In this document: positions 44,994 through 58,403 of the stretch, in pieces
How positions within the stretch are numbered: the stretch's first letter is position 1
How the letters are laid out: each line of letters opens with the position of its first letter
From: Loxodes magnus
Lineage: Eukaryota > Ciliophora > Karyorelictea > Loxodida > Loxodidae
Assembly (NCBI GenBank): GCA_946699065.1
Contig: CAMPDV010000303.1
Span: 124,001-188,000 of the forward strand
Reading direction: 5' to 3'
Length of the DNA: 64,000 bases
Program-made: the position numbers and the translations under genes
The notes under the pieces: model-generated
The model's database searches: none
The model's input: the letters and a program-made list of their open reading frames with translations, nothing else
Told to the model about the DNA's origin: nothing

Positions 44994-47900
44994 TCATACA
45001 TGACTAGTGTGACCACTCATGGTCTTACAGGTACCTGTCTTGACGTCCCATAGTCTCACCGTATAATCATAACTTCCCGATACGATGAACTCTGAATCAC
45101 TGGATATAGCCACAGATGATACAGAACTAGTGTGACCACTCATGGTCTTACAGGTACCTGTCTTGACGTCCCATAGTCTCACCGTATAATCATAACTTCC
45201 CGATACGATGAACTCTGAATCACTGGATATAGCCACAGCAGATACACAACTAGTGTGACCACTCATGGTCTTACAGGTACCTGTCTTGACGTCCCATAGT
45301 CTCACCGTATAATCATAACTTCCCGATACGATGAACTCTGAATCACTGGATATAGCCACATATCATACATGACTAGTGTGACCACTCATGGTCTTACAGG
45401 TACCTGTCTTGACGTCCCATAGTCTCACCGTATAATCATAACTTCCCGATACGATGAACTCTGAATCACTGGATATAGCCACAGCAGATACACAACTAGT
45501 GTGACCACTCATGGTCTTACAGGTACCTGTCTTGACGTCCCATAGTCTCACCGTATAATCTGCACTTCCCGATACGATGAACTCTGAATCACTGGATATA
45601 GCCACATATCATACATGACTAGTGTGACCACTCATGGTCTTACAGGTACCTTTCTTGACGTCCCATAGTCTCACCGTATAATCATAACTTCCCGATACGA
45701 TGAACTCTGAATCACTGGATATAGCCACATATCATACATGACTAGTGTGACCACTCATGGTCTTACAGGTACCTTTCTTGACGTCCCATAGTCTCACCGT
45801 ATAATCATAACTTCCCGATACGATGAACTCTGAATCACTGGATATAGCCACAGCATATACATAATGTGTGTGACCACTCATGGTCTTACAGGTACCTGTC
45901 TTGACGTCCCATAGTCTCACCGTATAATCATAACTTCCCGATACGATGAACTCTGAATCACTGGATATAGCCACAGATGATACAGAACTAGTGTGACCAC
46001 TCATGGTCTTACAGGTACCTGTCTTGACGTCCCATAGTCTCACCGTATAATCATAACTTTCCGATACGATGAACTCTGAATCACTGGATATAGCCACATA
46101 TCATACATGACTAGTGTGACCACTCATGGTCTTACAGGTACCTGTCTTGACGTCCCATAGTCTCACCGTATAATCATAACTTCCCGATACGATGAACTCT
46201 GAATCACTGGATATAGCCACGGCATATACTTAACTAGTGTGACCACTCATGGTCTTACAGGTACCTGTCTTGACGTCCCATAGTCTCACCGTATAATCAT
46301 AACTTCCCGATACGATGAACTCTGAATCACTGGATATAGCCACAGATCATACACAACTAGTGTGACCACTCATGGTCTTACAGGTACCTGTCTTGACGTC
46401 CCATAGTCTCACCGTATAATCATAACTTCCCGATACGATGAACTCTGAATCACTGGATATAGCCACATATCATACATGACTAGTGTGACCACTCATGGTC
46501 TTACAGGTACCTGTCTTGACGTCCCATAGTCTCACCGTATAATCATAACTTCCCGATACGATGAACTCTGAATCACTGGATATAGCCACGGCATATACTT
46601 AACTAGTGTGACCACTCATGGTCTTACAGGTACCTGTCTTGACGTCCCATAGTCTCACCGTATAATCATAACTTCCCGATACGATGAACTCTGAATCACT
46701 GGATATAGCCACAGATCATACACAACTAGTGTGACCACTCATGGTCTTACAGGTACCTGTCTTGACGTCCCATAGTCTCACCGTATAATCATAACTTCCC
46801 GATACGATGAACTCTGAATCACTGGATATAGCCACAGATCATACATAACTAGTGTGACCACTCATGGTCTTACAGGTACCTGTCTTGAAGTCCCATAGTC
46901 TCACCGTATAATCATAACTTCCCGATACGATGAACTCTGAATCACTGGATATAGCCACATATCATACAGAACTAGTGTGACCACTCATGGTCTTACAGGT
47001 ACCTGTCTTGACGTCCCATAGTCTCACCGTATAATCATAACTTCCCGATACGATGAACTCTGAATCACTGGATATAGCCACAGATCATACACAACTAGTG
47101 TGACCACTCATGGTCTTACAGGTACCTGTCTTGACGTCCCATAGTCTCACCGTATAATCATAACTTCCCGATACGATGAACTCTGAATCACTGGATATAG
47201 CCACAGCAGATACACAACTAGTGTGACCACTCATGGTCTTACAGGTACCTGTCTTGACGTCCCATAGTCTCACCGTATAATCATAACTTCCCGATACGAT
47301 GAACTCTGAATCACTGGATATAGCCACAGATTATACAACACTAGTGTGACCACTTATGGTCTTACAGGTACCTGTCTTGACGTCCCATAGTCTCACCGTA
47401 TAATCATAACTTCCCGATACGATGAACTCTGAATCACTGGATATAGCCACAGCAGATACACAACTAGTGTGACCACTCATGGTCTTACAGGTACCTGTCT
47501 TGACGTCCCATAGTCTCACCGTATAATCATAACTTCCCGATACGATGAACTCTGAATCACTGGATATAGCCACATATCATACACAACTAGTGTGACCACT
47601 CATGGTCTTACAGGTACCTGTCTTGACGTCCCATAGTCTCACCGTATAATCATAACTTCCCGATACGATGAACTCTGAATCACTGGATATAGCCACATAT
47701 CATACATGACTAGTGTGACCACTCATGGTCTTACAGGTACCTGTCTTGACGTCCCATAGTCTCACCGTATAATCATAACTTCCCGATACGATGAACTCTG
47801 AATCACTGGATATAGCCACAGCAGATACACAACTAGTGTGACCACTCATGGTCTTACAGGTACCTGTCTTGACGTCCCATAGTCTCACCGTATAATCATA

Positions 47901-48683
47901 ACTTCCCGATACGATGAACTCTGAATCACTGGATATAGCCACATATCATACAGAACTAGTGTGACCACTCATGGTCTTACAGGTACCTGTCTTGACGTCC
48001 CATAGTCTCACCGTATAATCTGCACTTCCCGATACGATGAACTCTGAATCACTGGATATAGCCACAGCAGATACACAACTAGTGTGACCACTCATGGTCT
48101 TACAGGTACCTGTCTTGACGTCCCATAGTCTCACCGTATAATCATAACTTCCCGATACGATGAACTCTGAATCACTGGATATAGCCACAGCATATACATA
48201 ATGTATGTGACCACTTATGGTCTTACAGGTACCTGTCTTGACGTCCCATAGTCTCACCGTATAATCATAACTTCCCGATACGATGAACTCTGAATCACTG
48301 GATATAGCCACAGATCATACAGAACTAGTGTGACCACTCATGGTCTTACAGGTACCTGTCTTGACGTCCCATAGTCTCACCGTATAATCATAACTTCCCG
48401 ATACGATGAACTCTGAATCACTGGATATAGCCACATATCATACAGAACTAGTGTGACCACTCATGGTCTTACAGGTACCTGTCTTGAAGTCCCATAGTCT
48501 CACCGTCTAATCTGCACTTCCCGATACGATGAACTCTGAATCACTGGATATAGCCACAGATCATACAGAACTAGTGTGACCACTCATGGTCTTACAGGTA
48601 CCTGTCTTGACGTCCCATAGTCTCACCGTCTAATCTGCACTTCCCGATACGATGAACTCTGAATCACTGGATATAGCCACAGA
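44253..48683 (-). pseudogene. Decayed WD40 block with Y-D-Y repeats only
   Basis: Islands are 44994-45359 (121 codons), 45363-45605, 45732-46097 (121 codons), 47085-47327, 47331-47573, 47700-47942 and 47946-48311 (121 codons). Almost every repeat has Y23-D24-Y25, and diversity is limited to codons 5, 7 and 8 (S-C-V-S-A is dominant). K34 (acctttcttg, K33-K34-G35) occurs at about 45652 and 45775 in adjacent units, a recent single-unit duplication. From 46100 to 47080 every unit has a stop. Confidence 0.6.
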
Positions 48684-51600
48684 TCATACATAACTAGTGT
48701 GACCACTCATGGTCTTACAGGTACCTGTCTTGAAGTCCCATAGTCTCACCGTATAATCATAACTTCCCAATACGATGAACTCTGAATCACTGGATATAGC
48801 CACAGCAGATACACAACTAGTGTGACCACTCATGGTCTTACAGGTACCTGTCTTGACGTCCCATAGTCTCACCGTATAATCATAACTTCCCGATACGATG
48901 AACTCTGAATCACTGGATATAGCCACAGATCATACAGAACTAGTGTGACCACTCATGGTCTTACAGGTACCTGTCTTGACGTCCCATAGTCTCACCGTAT
49001 AATCATTACTTCCCGATACGATGAACTCTGAATCACTGGATATAGCCACATATCATACATGACTAGTGTGACCACTCATGGTCTTACAGGTACCTGTCTT
49101 GACGTCCCATAGTCTCACCGTATAATCATAACTTCACGATACGATGAACTCTGAATCACTGGATATAGCCACAGCAGATACAGAACTAGTGTGACCACTC
49201 ATGGTCTTACAGGTACCTGTCTTGACGTCCCATAGTCTCACCGTATAATCTGCACTTCCCGATACGATGAACTCTGAATCACTGGATATAGCCACAGATC
49301 ATACAGAACTAGTGTGACCACTCATGGTCTTACAGGTACCTGTCTTGACGTCCCATAGTCTCACCGTATAATCATAACTTCCCGATACGATGAACTCTGA
49401 ATCACTGGATATAGCCACAGATGATACATAATTAGTGTGACCACTCATGGTCTTACAGGTACCTGTCTTGACGTCCCATAGTCTCACCGTATAATCATAA
49501 CTTCCCGATACGATGAACTCTGAATCACTGGATATAGCCACATATCATACATGACTAGTGTGACCACTCATGGTCTTACAGGTACCTGTCTTGACGTCCC
49601 ATAGTCTCACCGTATAATCATAACTTCCCGATACGATGAACTCTGAATCACTGGATATAGCCACATATCATACAGAACTAGTGTGACCACTCATGGTCTT
49701 ACAGGTACCTGTCTTGACGTCCCATAGTCTCACCGTATAATCATAACTTCCCGATACGATGAACTCTGAATCACTGGATATAGCCACAGATCATACAGAA
49801 CTAGTGTGACCACTCATGGTCTTACAGGTACCTGTCTTGACGTCCCATAGTCTCACCGTATAATCATAACTTCCCGATACGATGAACTCTGAATCACTGG
49901 ATATAGCCACATATCATACATAATGTGTGTGACCACTTATGGTCTTACAGGTACCTGTCTTGACGTCCCATAGTCTCACCGTATAATCATAACTTCCCGA
50001 TACGATGAACTCTGAATCACTGGATATAGCCACAGCATATACATAACTAGTGTGACCACTCATGGTCTTACAGCTACCTGTCTTGACGTCCCATAGTCTC
50101 ACCGTATAATCTGCACTTCCCGAGACGATGAACTTTGAATCACTGGATATAGCCACGGCATATACTTAACTAGTGTGACCACTCATGGTCTTACAGCTAC
50201 CTGTCTTGACGTCCCATAGTCTCACCGTATAATCTGCACTTCCCGAGACGATGAACTTTGAATCACTGGATATAGCCACGGCATATACTTAACTAGTGTG
50301 ACCACTTATGGTCTTACAGGTACCTGTCTTGACGTCCCATAGTCTCACCGTATAATCATAACTTCCCGATACGATGAACTCTGAATCACTGGATATAGCC
50401 ACAGATTATACATAATGTGTGTGACCACTCATGGTCTTACAGGTACCTGTCTTGACGTCCCATAGTCTCACCGTATAATCATAACTTCCCGATACGATGA
50501 ACTCTGAATCACTGGATATAGCCACAGATCATACACAACTAGTGTGACCACTCATGGTCTTACAGGTACCTGTCTTGAAGTCCCATAGTCTCACCGTATA
50601 ATCATAACTTCCCGATACGATGAACTCTGAATCACTGGATATAGCCACAGATCATACAGAACTAGTGTGACCACTTATGGTCTTACAGGTACCTGTCTTG
50701 ACGTCCCATAGTCTCACCGTATAATCATAACTTCCCGATACGATGAACTCTGAATCACTGGATATAGCCACAGCATATACATAACTAGTGTGACCACTCA
50801 TGGTCTTACAGCTACCTGTCTTGACGTCCCATAGTCTCACCGTATAATCTGCACTTCCCGAGACGATGAACTTTGAATCACTGGATATAGCCACGGCATA
50901 TACTTAACTAGTGTGACCACTCATGGTCTTACAGCTACCTGTCTTGACGTCCCATAGTCTCACCGTATAATCATTACTTCCCGATACGATGAACTCTGAA
51001 TCACTGGATATAGCCACAGATGATACATAATTAGTGTGACCACTCATGGTCTTACAGGTACCTGTCTTGACGTCCCATAGTCTTACCGTATAATCATTAC
51101 TTCCCGATACGATGAACTCTGAATCACTGGATATAGCCACAGATGATACATAATTAGTGTGACCACTCATGGTCTTACAGGTACATGTCTTTACGTTCCA
51201 TTGTCTCACCGTATAATCATAAATTCCCGATACGATGAACTCTGAATCACTGGATATAGCCACAGCATATACATAACTAGTGTGACCACTCATGGTCTTA
51301 CAGGTACCTGTCTTGACGTCCCATAGTCTCACCGTATAATCTGCACTTCCCGATACGATGAACTCTGAATCACTGGATATAGCCACAGCAGATACACAAC
51401 TAGTGTGACCACTCATGGTCTTACAGGTACCTGTCTTGACGTCCCATAGTCTCACCGTATAATCATAACTTCCCGATACGATGAACTCTGAATCACTGGA
51501 TATAGCCACATATCATACAGAACTAGTGTGACCACTCATGGTCTTACAGGTACCTGTCTTGACGTCCCATAGTCTCACCGTATAATCTGCACTTCCCGAT

Positions 51601-53470
51601 ACGATGAACTCTGAATCACTGGATATAGCCACAGCAGATACACAACTAGTGTGACCACTCATGGTCTTACAGGTACCTGTCTTGACGTCCCATAGTCTCA
51701 CCGTATAATCATAACTTCCCGATACGATGAACTCTGAATCACTGGATATAGCCACAGATCATACATAACTAGTGTGACCACTCATGGTCTTACAGGTACC
51801 TGTCTTGACGTCCCATAGTCTCACCGTATAATCATTACTTCCCGATACGATGAACTCTGAATAACTGGATATAGCCACAGCATATACAACATTAGTGTGA
51901 CCACTCATGGTCTTACAGGTACCTGTCTTGACGTCCCATAGTCTCACCGTATAATCATAACTTCCCGATACGATGAACTCTGAATCACTGGATATAGCCA
52001 CATATCATACAGAACTAGTGTGACCACTCATGGTCTTACAGGTACCTGTCTTGAAGTCCCATAGTCTCACCGTCTAATCTGCACTTCCCGATACGATGAA
52101 CTCTGAATCACTGGATATAGCCACAGATCATACAGAACTAGTGTGACCACTCATGGTCTTACAGGTACCTGTCTTGACGTCCCATAGTCTCACCGTCTAA
52201 TCTGCACTTCCCGATACGATGAACTCTGAATCACTGGATATAGCCACAGATCATACATAACTAGTGTGACCACTCATGGTCTTACAGGTACCTGTCTTGA
52301 AGTCCCATAGTCTCACCGTATAATCATAACTTCCCAATACGATGAACTCTGAATCACTGGATATAGCCACAGCAGATACACAACTAGTGTGACCACTCAT
52401 GGTCTTACAGGTACCTGTCTTGACGTCCCATAGTCTCACCGTATAATCATAACTTCCCGATACGATGAACTCTGAATCACTGGATATAGCCACAGATCAT
52501 ACAGAACTAGTGTGACCACTCATGGTCTTACAGGTACCTGTCTTGACGTCCCATAGTCTCACCGTATAATCATTACTTCCCGATACGATGAACTCTGAAT
52601 CACTGGATATAGCCACATATCATACATGACTAGTGTGACCACTCATGGTCTTACAGGTACCTGTCTTGACGTCCCATAGTCTCACCGTATAATCATAACT
52701 TCACGATACGATGAACTCTGAATCACTGGATATAGCCACAGCAGATACAGAACTAGTGTGACCACTCATGGTCTTACAGGTACCTGTCTTGACGTCCCAT
52801 AGTCTCACCGTATAATCTGCACTTCCCGATACGATGAACTCTGAATCACTGGATATAGCCACAGATCATACAGAACTAGTGTGACCACTCATGGTCTTAC
52901 AGGTACCTGTCTTGACGTCCCATAGTCTCACCGTATAATCATAACTTCCCGATACGATGAACTCTGAATCACTGGATATAGCCACAGATGATACATAATT
53001 AGTGTGACCACTCATGGTCTTACAGGTACCTGTCTTGACGTCCCATAGTCTTACCGTATAATCATAACTTCCCGATACGATGAACTCTGAATCACTGGAT
53101 ATAGCCACATATCATACATGACTAGTGTGACCACTCATGGTCTTACAGGTACCTGTCTTGACGTCCCATAGTCTCACCGTATAATCATAACTTCCCGATA
53201 CGATGAACTCTGAATCACTGGATATAGCCACATATCATACAGAACTAGTGTGACCACTCATGGTCTTACAGGTACCTGTCTTGACGTCCCATAGTCTCAC
53301 CGTATAATCATAACTTCCCGATACGATGAACTCTGAATCACTGGATATAGCCACAGATCATACAGAACTAGTGTGACCACTCATGGTCTTACAGGTACCT
53401 GTCTTGACGTCCCATAGTCTCACCGTATAATCATAACTTCCCGATACGATGAACTCTGAATCACTGGATA
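48430..53470 (-). repeat. Duplicated 12-unit block: 48430-49900 and 51990-53470
   Basis: The two copies are displaced by 3567 bp (29 units). They share rare private changes: L20 (cttcccaata) at 48770 and 52337, TGA at codon 21 (cttcacg) at 49134 and 52701, F32 units, and the same order of TAG and TGA alleles. The only difference I noticed is synonymous, cttaccg for ctcaccg near 53050. The copy includes at least seven in-frame stops, so it was duplicated after decay. Confidence 0.8.
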
Positions 53471-53957
53471 TAGCCACAGATGATACATAATTAGTGTGAC
53501 CACTCATGGTCTTACAGGTACCTGTCTTGACGTCCCATAGTCTTACCGTATAATCATTACTTCCCGATACGATGAACTCTGAATCACTGGATATAGCCAC
53601 AGATGATACATAATTAGTGTGACCACTCATGGTCTTACAGGTACATGTCTTTACGTTCCATTGTCTCACCGTATAATCATAAATTCCCGATACGATGAAC
53701 TCTGAATCACTGGATATAGCCACAGCATATACATAACTAGTGTGACCACTCATGGTCTTACAGGTACCTGTCTTGACGTCCCATAGTCTCACCGTATAAT
53801 CTGCACTTCCCGATACGATGAACTCTGAATCACTGGATATAGCCACAGATGATACATAATCTATATGGCCACTCATGGTCTTACAGCTACCTGTCTTGAC
53901 GTCCCATAGTCTCACCGTATAATCATTACTTCCCGATACGATGAACTCTGAATCACT
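48684..53957 (-). pseudogene. WD40 block with duplicated islands
   Basis: Islands are 48684-48926 and its copy 52251-52493, 49299-49541 and its copy 52866-53108, 49914-50156 and 50652-50894 (near-identical, with K16, S36 and a synonymous GTC for V19 seen as cccgagacg), 51513-51755 and 51759-52001. The K16-S36 unit occurs three times, at about 50080, 50200 and 50820, two of them adjacent. The units between these islands carry TGA, TAA or TAG. Confidence 0.6.
50904..51509 (-). CDS. WD40 open segment, 5 repeats (201 codons) with I22-Y-D and T-C-T-C
   Basis: Five repeats are open between a TGA and a TAA at codon 5. The middle repeat is highly marked: I22 in place of S22 (aaattccc), Q29-W30-N31, and C35 (acatgtctttacg). 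I22 lies beside the tetrad Asp. It is flanked by N-D-Y repeats with N-Y-V-S-S, the canonical WD40 strand. The same haplotype is in 53358-53975 (20 units away) and in 62337-63311 (76 units further). Confidence 0.45.
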   Translation of the reverse strand: MAISSDSEFIVSGSYDYTVRLWDVKTGTCKTMSGHTSCVSAVAISSDSEFIVSGSADYTVRLWDVKTGTCKTMSGHTSYVYAVAISSDSEFIVSGIYDYTVRQWNVKTCTCKTMSGHTNYVSSVAISSDSEFIVSGSNDYTVRLWDVKTGTCKTMSGHTNYVSSVAISSDSEFIVSGSNDYTVRLWDVKTGSCKTMSGHTS

Positions 53958-53975
53958 GATATAGCCACATATCAT
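53358..53975 (-). CDS. WD40 open segment, 5 repeats (205 codons), frameshifted start
   Basis: It shares the I22, Q29-N31 and C35 repeat with 50904-51509. One repeat reads G1-H2-I3-D4-Y5 (ctatatggcc on the plus strand at about 53863), the only one of its kind I saw. The first residues come from the other frame because of the 1-bp deletion at 53958, so the real chain does not start here. It ends at a TGA after S4-S5-V6. Confidence 0.45.
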   Translation of the reverse strand: MICGYISDSEFIVSGSNDYTVRLWDVKTGSCKTMSGHIDYVSSVAISSDSEFIVSGSADYTVRLWDVKTGTCKTMSGHTSYVYAVAISSDSEFIVSGIYDYTVRQWNVKTCTCKTMSGHTNYVSSVAISSDSEFIVSGSNDYTVRLWDVKTGTCKTMSGHTNYVSSVAISSDSEFIVSGSYDYTVRLWDVKTGTCKTMSGHTSSV

Positions 53976-54326
53976 ACATGACTAGTGTGACCACTCATGG
54001 TCTTACAGGTACCTGTCTTGAAGTCCCATAGTCTCACCGTATAATCATAACTTCCCGATACGATGAACTCTGAATCACTGGATATAGCCACAGCATATAC
54101 AGAACTAGTGTGACCACTTATGGTCTTACAGGTACCTGTCTTGACGTCCCATAGTCTCACTGTATAATCATTACTTCCCGATACGATGAACTCTGAATCA
54201 CTGGATATAGCCACATATCATACAGAACTAGTGTGACCACTCATGGTCTTACAGGTACCTGTCTTGAAGTCCCATAGTCTCACCGTATAATCATAACTTC
54301 CCGATACGATGAACTCTGAATCACTG
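53958..54326 (-). other. Pair of 1-bp deletions (53958 and 54326)
   Basis: Both read actgatatagcc followed by tatcatacatgactag, three units apart less one base, so one event was copied. Between them is the island 53972-54214 with N-D-Y, I40 and F32 repeats. Confidence 0.85.
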
Positions 54327-57300
54327 ATATAGCCACATATCATACATGACTAGTGTGACCACTCATGGTCTTACAGGTACCTGTCTTGACGTCCCATAGT
54401 CTCACCGTATAATCATAACTTCCCGATACGATGAACTCTGAATAACTGGATATAGCCACAGCAGATACACAACTAGTGTGACCACTCATGGTCTTACAGG
54501 TACCTGTCTTGACGTCCCATAGTCTCACCGTATAATCTGCACTTCCCGATACGATGAACTCTGAATCACTGGATATAGCCACAGATTATACATTACTAGT
54601 GTGACCACTCATGGTCTTACAGGTACCTGTCTTGACGTCCCATAGTCTCACCGTATAATCATAACTTCCCGATACGATGAACTCTGAATAACTGGATATA
54701 GCCACAGCAGATACACAACTAGTGTGACCACTCATGGTCTTACAGGTACCTGTCTTGACGTCCCATAGTCTCACCGTATAATCTGCACTTCCCGATACGA
54801 TGAACTCTGAATCACTGGATATAGCCACAGATTATACATTACTAGTGTGACCACTCATGGTCTTACAGGTACCTGTCTTGACGTCCCATAGTCTCACCGT
54901 ATAATCATAACTTCCCGATACGATGAACTCTGAATCACTGGATATAGCCACATATCATACAGAACTAGTGTGACCACTCATGGTCTTACAGGTACCTGTC
55001 TTGACGTCCCATAGTCTCACCGTATAATCATAACTTCCCGATACGATGAACTCTGAATCACTGGATATAGCCACAGATCATACACAACTAGTGTGACCAC
55101 TCATGGTCTTACAGGTACCTGTCTTGACGTCCCATAGTCTCACCGTATAATCATAACTTCCCGATACGATGAACTCTGAATCACTGGATATAGCCACAGA
55201 TCATACAGAACTAGTGTGACCACTCATGGTCTTACAGGTACCTGTCTTGAAGTCCCATAGTCTCACCGTATAATCATAACTTCCCGATACGATGAACTCT
55301 GAATCACTGGATATAGCCACAGCAGATACAACACTAGTGTGACCACTTATGGTCTTACAGGTACCTGTCTTGACGTCCCATAGTCTCACCGTATAATCAT
55401 AACTTCCCGATACGATGAACTCTGAATCACTGGATATAGCCACAGATGATACATAATTAGTGTGACCACTCATGGTCTTACAGGTACCTGTCTTGACGTC
55501 CCATAGTCTTACCGTATAATCATAACTTCCCGATACGATGAACTCTGAATCACTGGATATAGCCACAGATCATACACAACTAGTGTGACCACTCATGGTC
55601 TTACAGGTACCTGTCTTGAAGTCCCATAGTCTCACCGTATTATCATAACTTCCCGATACGATGAACTCTGAATCACTGGATATAGCCACAGATCATACAG
55701 AACTAGTGTGACCACTCATGGTCTTACAGGTACCTGTCTTGACGTCCCATAGTCTCACCGTATAATCATAACTTCCCGATACGATGAACTCTGAATCACT
55801 GGATATAGCCACAGCAGATACAACACTAGTGTGACCACTTATGGTCTTACAGGTACCTGTCTTGAAGTCCCATAGTCTCACCGTATAATCATAACTTCCC
55901 GATACGATGAACTCTGAATCACTGGATATAGCCACAGATTATACAACACTAGTGTGACCACTCATGGTCTTACAGGTACCTGTCTTGACGTCCCATAGTC
56001 TCACCGTATAATCATAACTTCCCGATACGATGAACTCTGAATCACTGGATATAGCCACAGATCATACACAACTAGTGTGACCACTCATGGTCTTACAGGT
56101 ACCTGTCTTGAAGTCCCATAGTCTCACCGTATTATCATAACTTCCCGATACGATGAACTCTGAATCACTGGATATAGCCACAGATCATACAGAATCTGTG
56201 TGACCACTCATGGTCTTACAGGTACCTGTCTTGAAGTCCCATAGTCTCACCGTATAATCATAACTTCCCGATACGATGAACTCTGAATCACTGGATATAG
56301 CCACAGCAGATACAACACTAGTGTGACCACTTATGGTCTTACAGGTACCTGTCTTGACGTCCCATAGTCTCACCGTATAATCATAACTTCCCGATACGAT
56401 GAACTCTGAATCACTGGATATAGCCACAGCATATACATAATGTGTGTGACCACTTATGGTCTTACAGGTACCTGTCTTGACGTCCCATAGTCTCACCGTA
56501 TAATCATAACTTCCCGATACGATGAACTCTGAATCACTGGATATAGCCACAGATCATACAGAACTAGTGTGACCACTCATGGTCTTACAGGTACCTGTCT
56601 TGACGTCCCATAGTCTCACCGTATAATCATAACTTCCCGATACGATGAACTCTGAATCACTGGATATAGCCACATATCATACAGAACTAGTGTGACCACT
56701 CATGGTCTTACAGGTACCTGTCTTGACGTCCCATAGTCTTACCGTATAATCATTACTTCCCGATACGATGAACTCTGAATCACTGGATATAGCCACAGCA
56801 TATACAGAACTAGTGTGACCACTCATGGTCTTACAGGTACCTGTCTTGACGTCCCATAGTCTCACCGTATAATCATAACTTCCCGATACGATGAACTCTG
56901 AATCACTGGATATAGCCACATATCATACATGACTAGTGTGACCACTCATGGTCTTACAGGTACCTGTCTTGACGTCCCATAGTCTCACCGTATAATCATA
57001 ACTTCCCGATACGATGAACTCTGAATCACTGGATATAGCCACATATCATACATGACTAGTGTGACCACTCATGGTCTTACAGGTACCTGTCTTGACGTCC
57101 CATAGTCTCACCGTATAATCATAACTTCCCGATACGATGAACTCTGAATCACTGGATATAGCCACGGCATATACTTAACTAGTGTGACCACTCATGGTCT
57201 TACAGGTACCTGTCTTGACGTCCCATAGTCTCACCGTATAATCATAACTTCCCGATACGATGAACTCTGAATCACTGGATATAGCCACAGCAGATACACA

Positions 57301-58403
57301 ACTAGTGTGACCACTCATGGTCTTACAGGTACCTGTCTTGACGTCCCATAGTCTCACCGTATAATCATAACTTCCCGATACGATGAACTCTGAATCACTG
57401 GATATTGCCACATATCATACACAACTAGTGTGACCACTCATGGTCTTACAGGTACCTGTCTTGACGTCCCATAGTCTCACCGTATAATCATAACTTCCCG
57501 ATACGATGAACTCTGAATCACTGGATATAGCCACAGATCATACACAACTAGTGTGACCACTCATGGTCTTACAGGTACCTGTCTTGACGTCCCATAGTCT
57601 CACCGTATAATCATAACTTCCCGATACGATGAACTCTGAATCACTGGATATAGCCACAGCATATACAACACTAGTGTGACCACTCATGGTCTTACAGGTA
57701 CCTGTCTTGACGTCCCATAGTCTCACCGTCTAATCTGCACTTCCCGATACGATGAACTCTGAATCACTGGATATAGCCACAGCATATACAACACTAGTGT
57801 GACCACTCATGGTCTTACAGGTACCTGTCTTGACGTCCCATAGTCTCACCGTATAATCATAACTTCCCGATACGATGAACTCTGAATCACTGGATATAGC
57901 CACAGATCATACAGAACTAGTGTGACCACTCATGGTCTTACAGGTACCTGTCTTGACGTCCCATAGTCTCACCGTATAATCTGCACTTCCCGATACGATG
58001 AACTCTGAATCACTGGATATAGCCACAGATGATACATAACTAGTGTGACCACTCATGGTCTTACAGGTACCTGTCTTGACGTCCCATAGTCTCACCGTAT
58101 AATCTGCACTTCCCGATACGATGAACTCTGAATCACTGGATATAGCCACAGATCATACATAATGTGTGTGACCACTCATGGTCTTACAGGTACCTGTCTT
58201 GACGTCCCATAGTCTCACCGTATAATCATAACTTCCCGATACGATGAACTCTGAATCACTGGATATAGCCACATATCATACAGAACTAGTGTGACCACTC
58301 ATGGTCTTACAGGTACCTGTCTTGAAGTCCCATAGTCTCACCGTATAATCATAACTTCCCGATACGATGAACTCTGAATCACTGGATATAGCCACAGCAT
58401 ATA
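54327..58403 (-). pseudogene. Decayed WD40 block
   Basis: Islands are 54340-54582 and 54586-54828 (a perfect two-unit duplication except for the last residues), 55201-55566 (121 codons), 55693-55935, 56185-56550 (121 codons), 56677-56919, 57175-57411, 57538-57726 and 57907-58149. D4 (agaatctgtg on the plus strand) at about 56192 is the only D4 seen. Y14 occurs in the 54.4-54.7 kb pair. TAA at codon 7 (agattatac) is common. The block ends at a 2-bp deletion near 58403. Confidence 0.6.
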
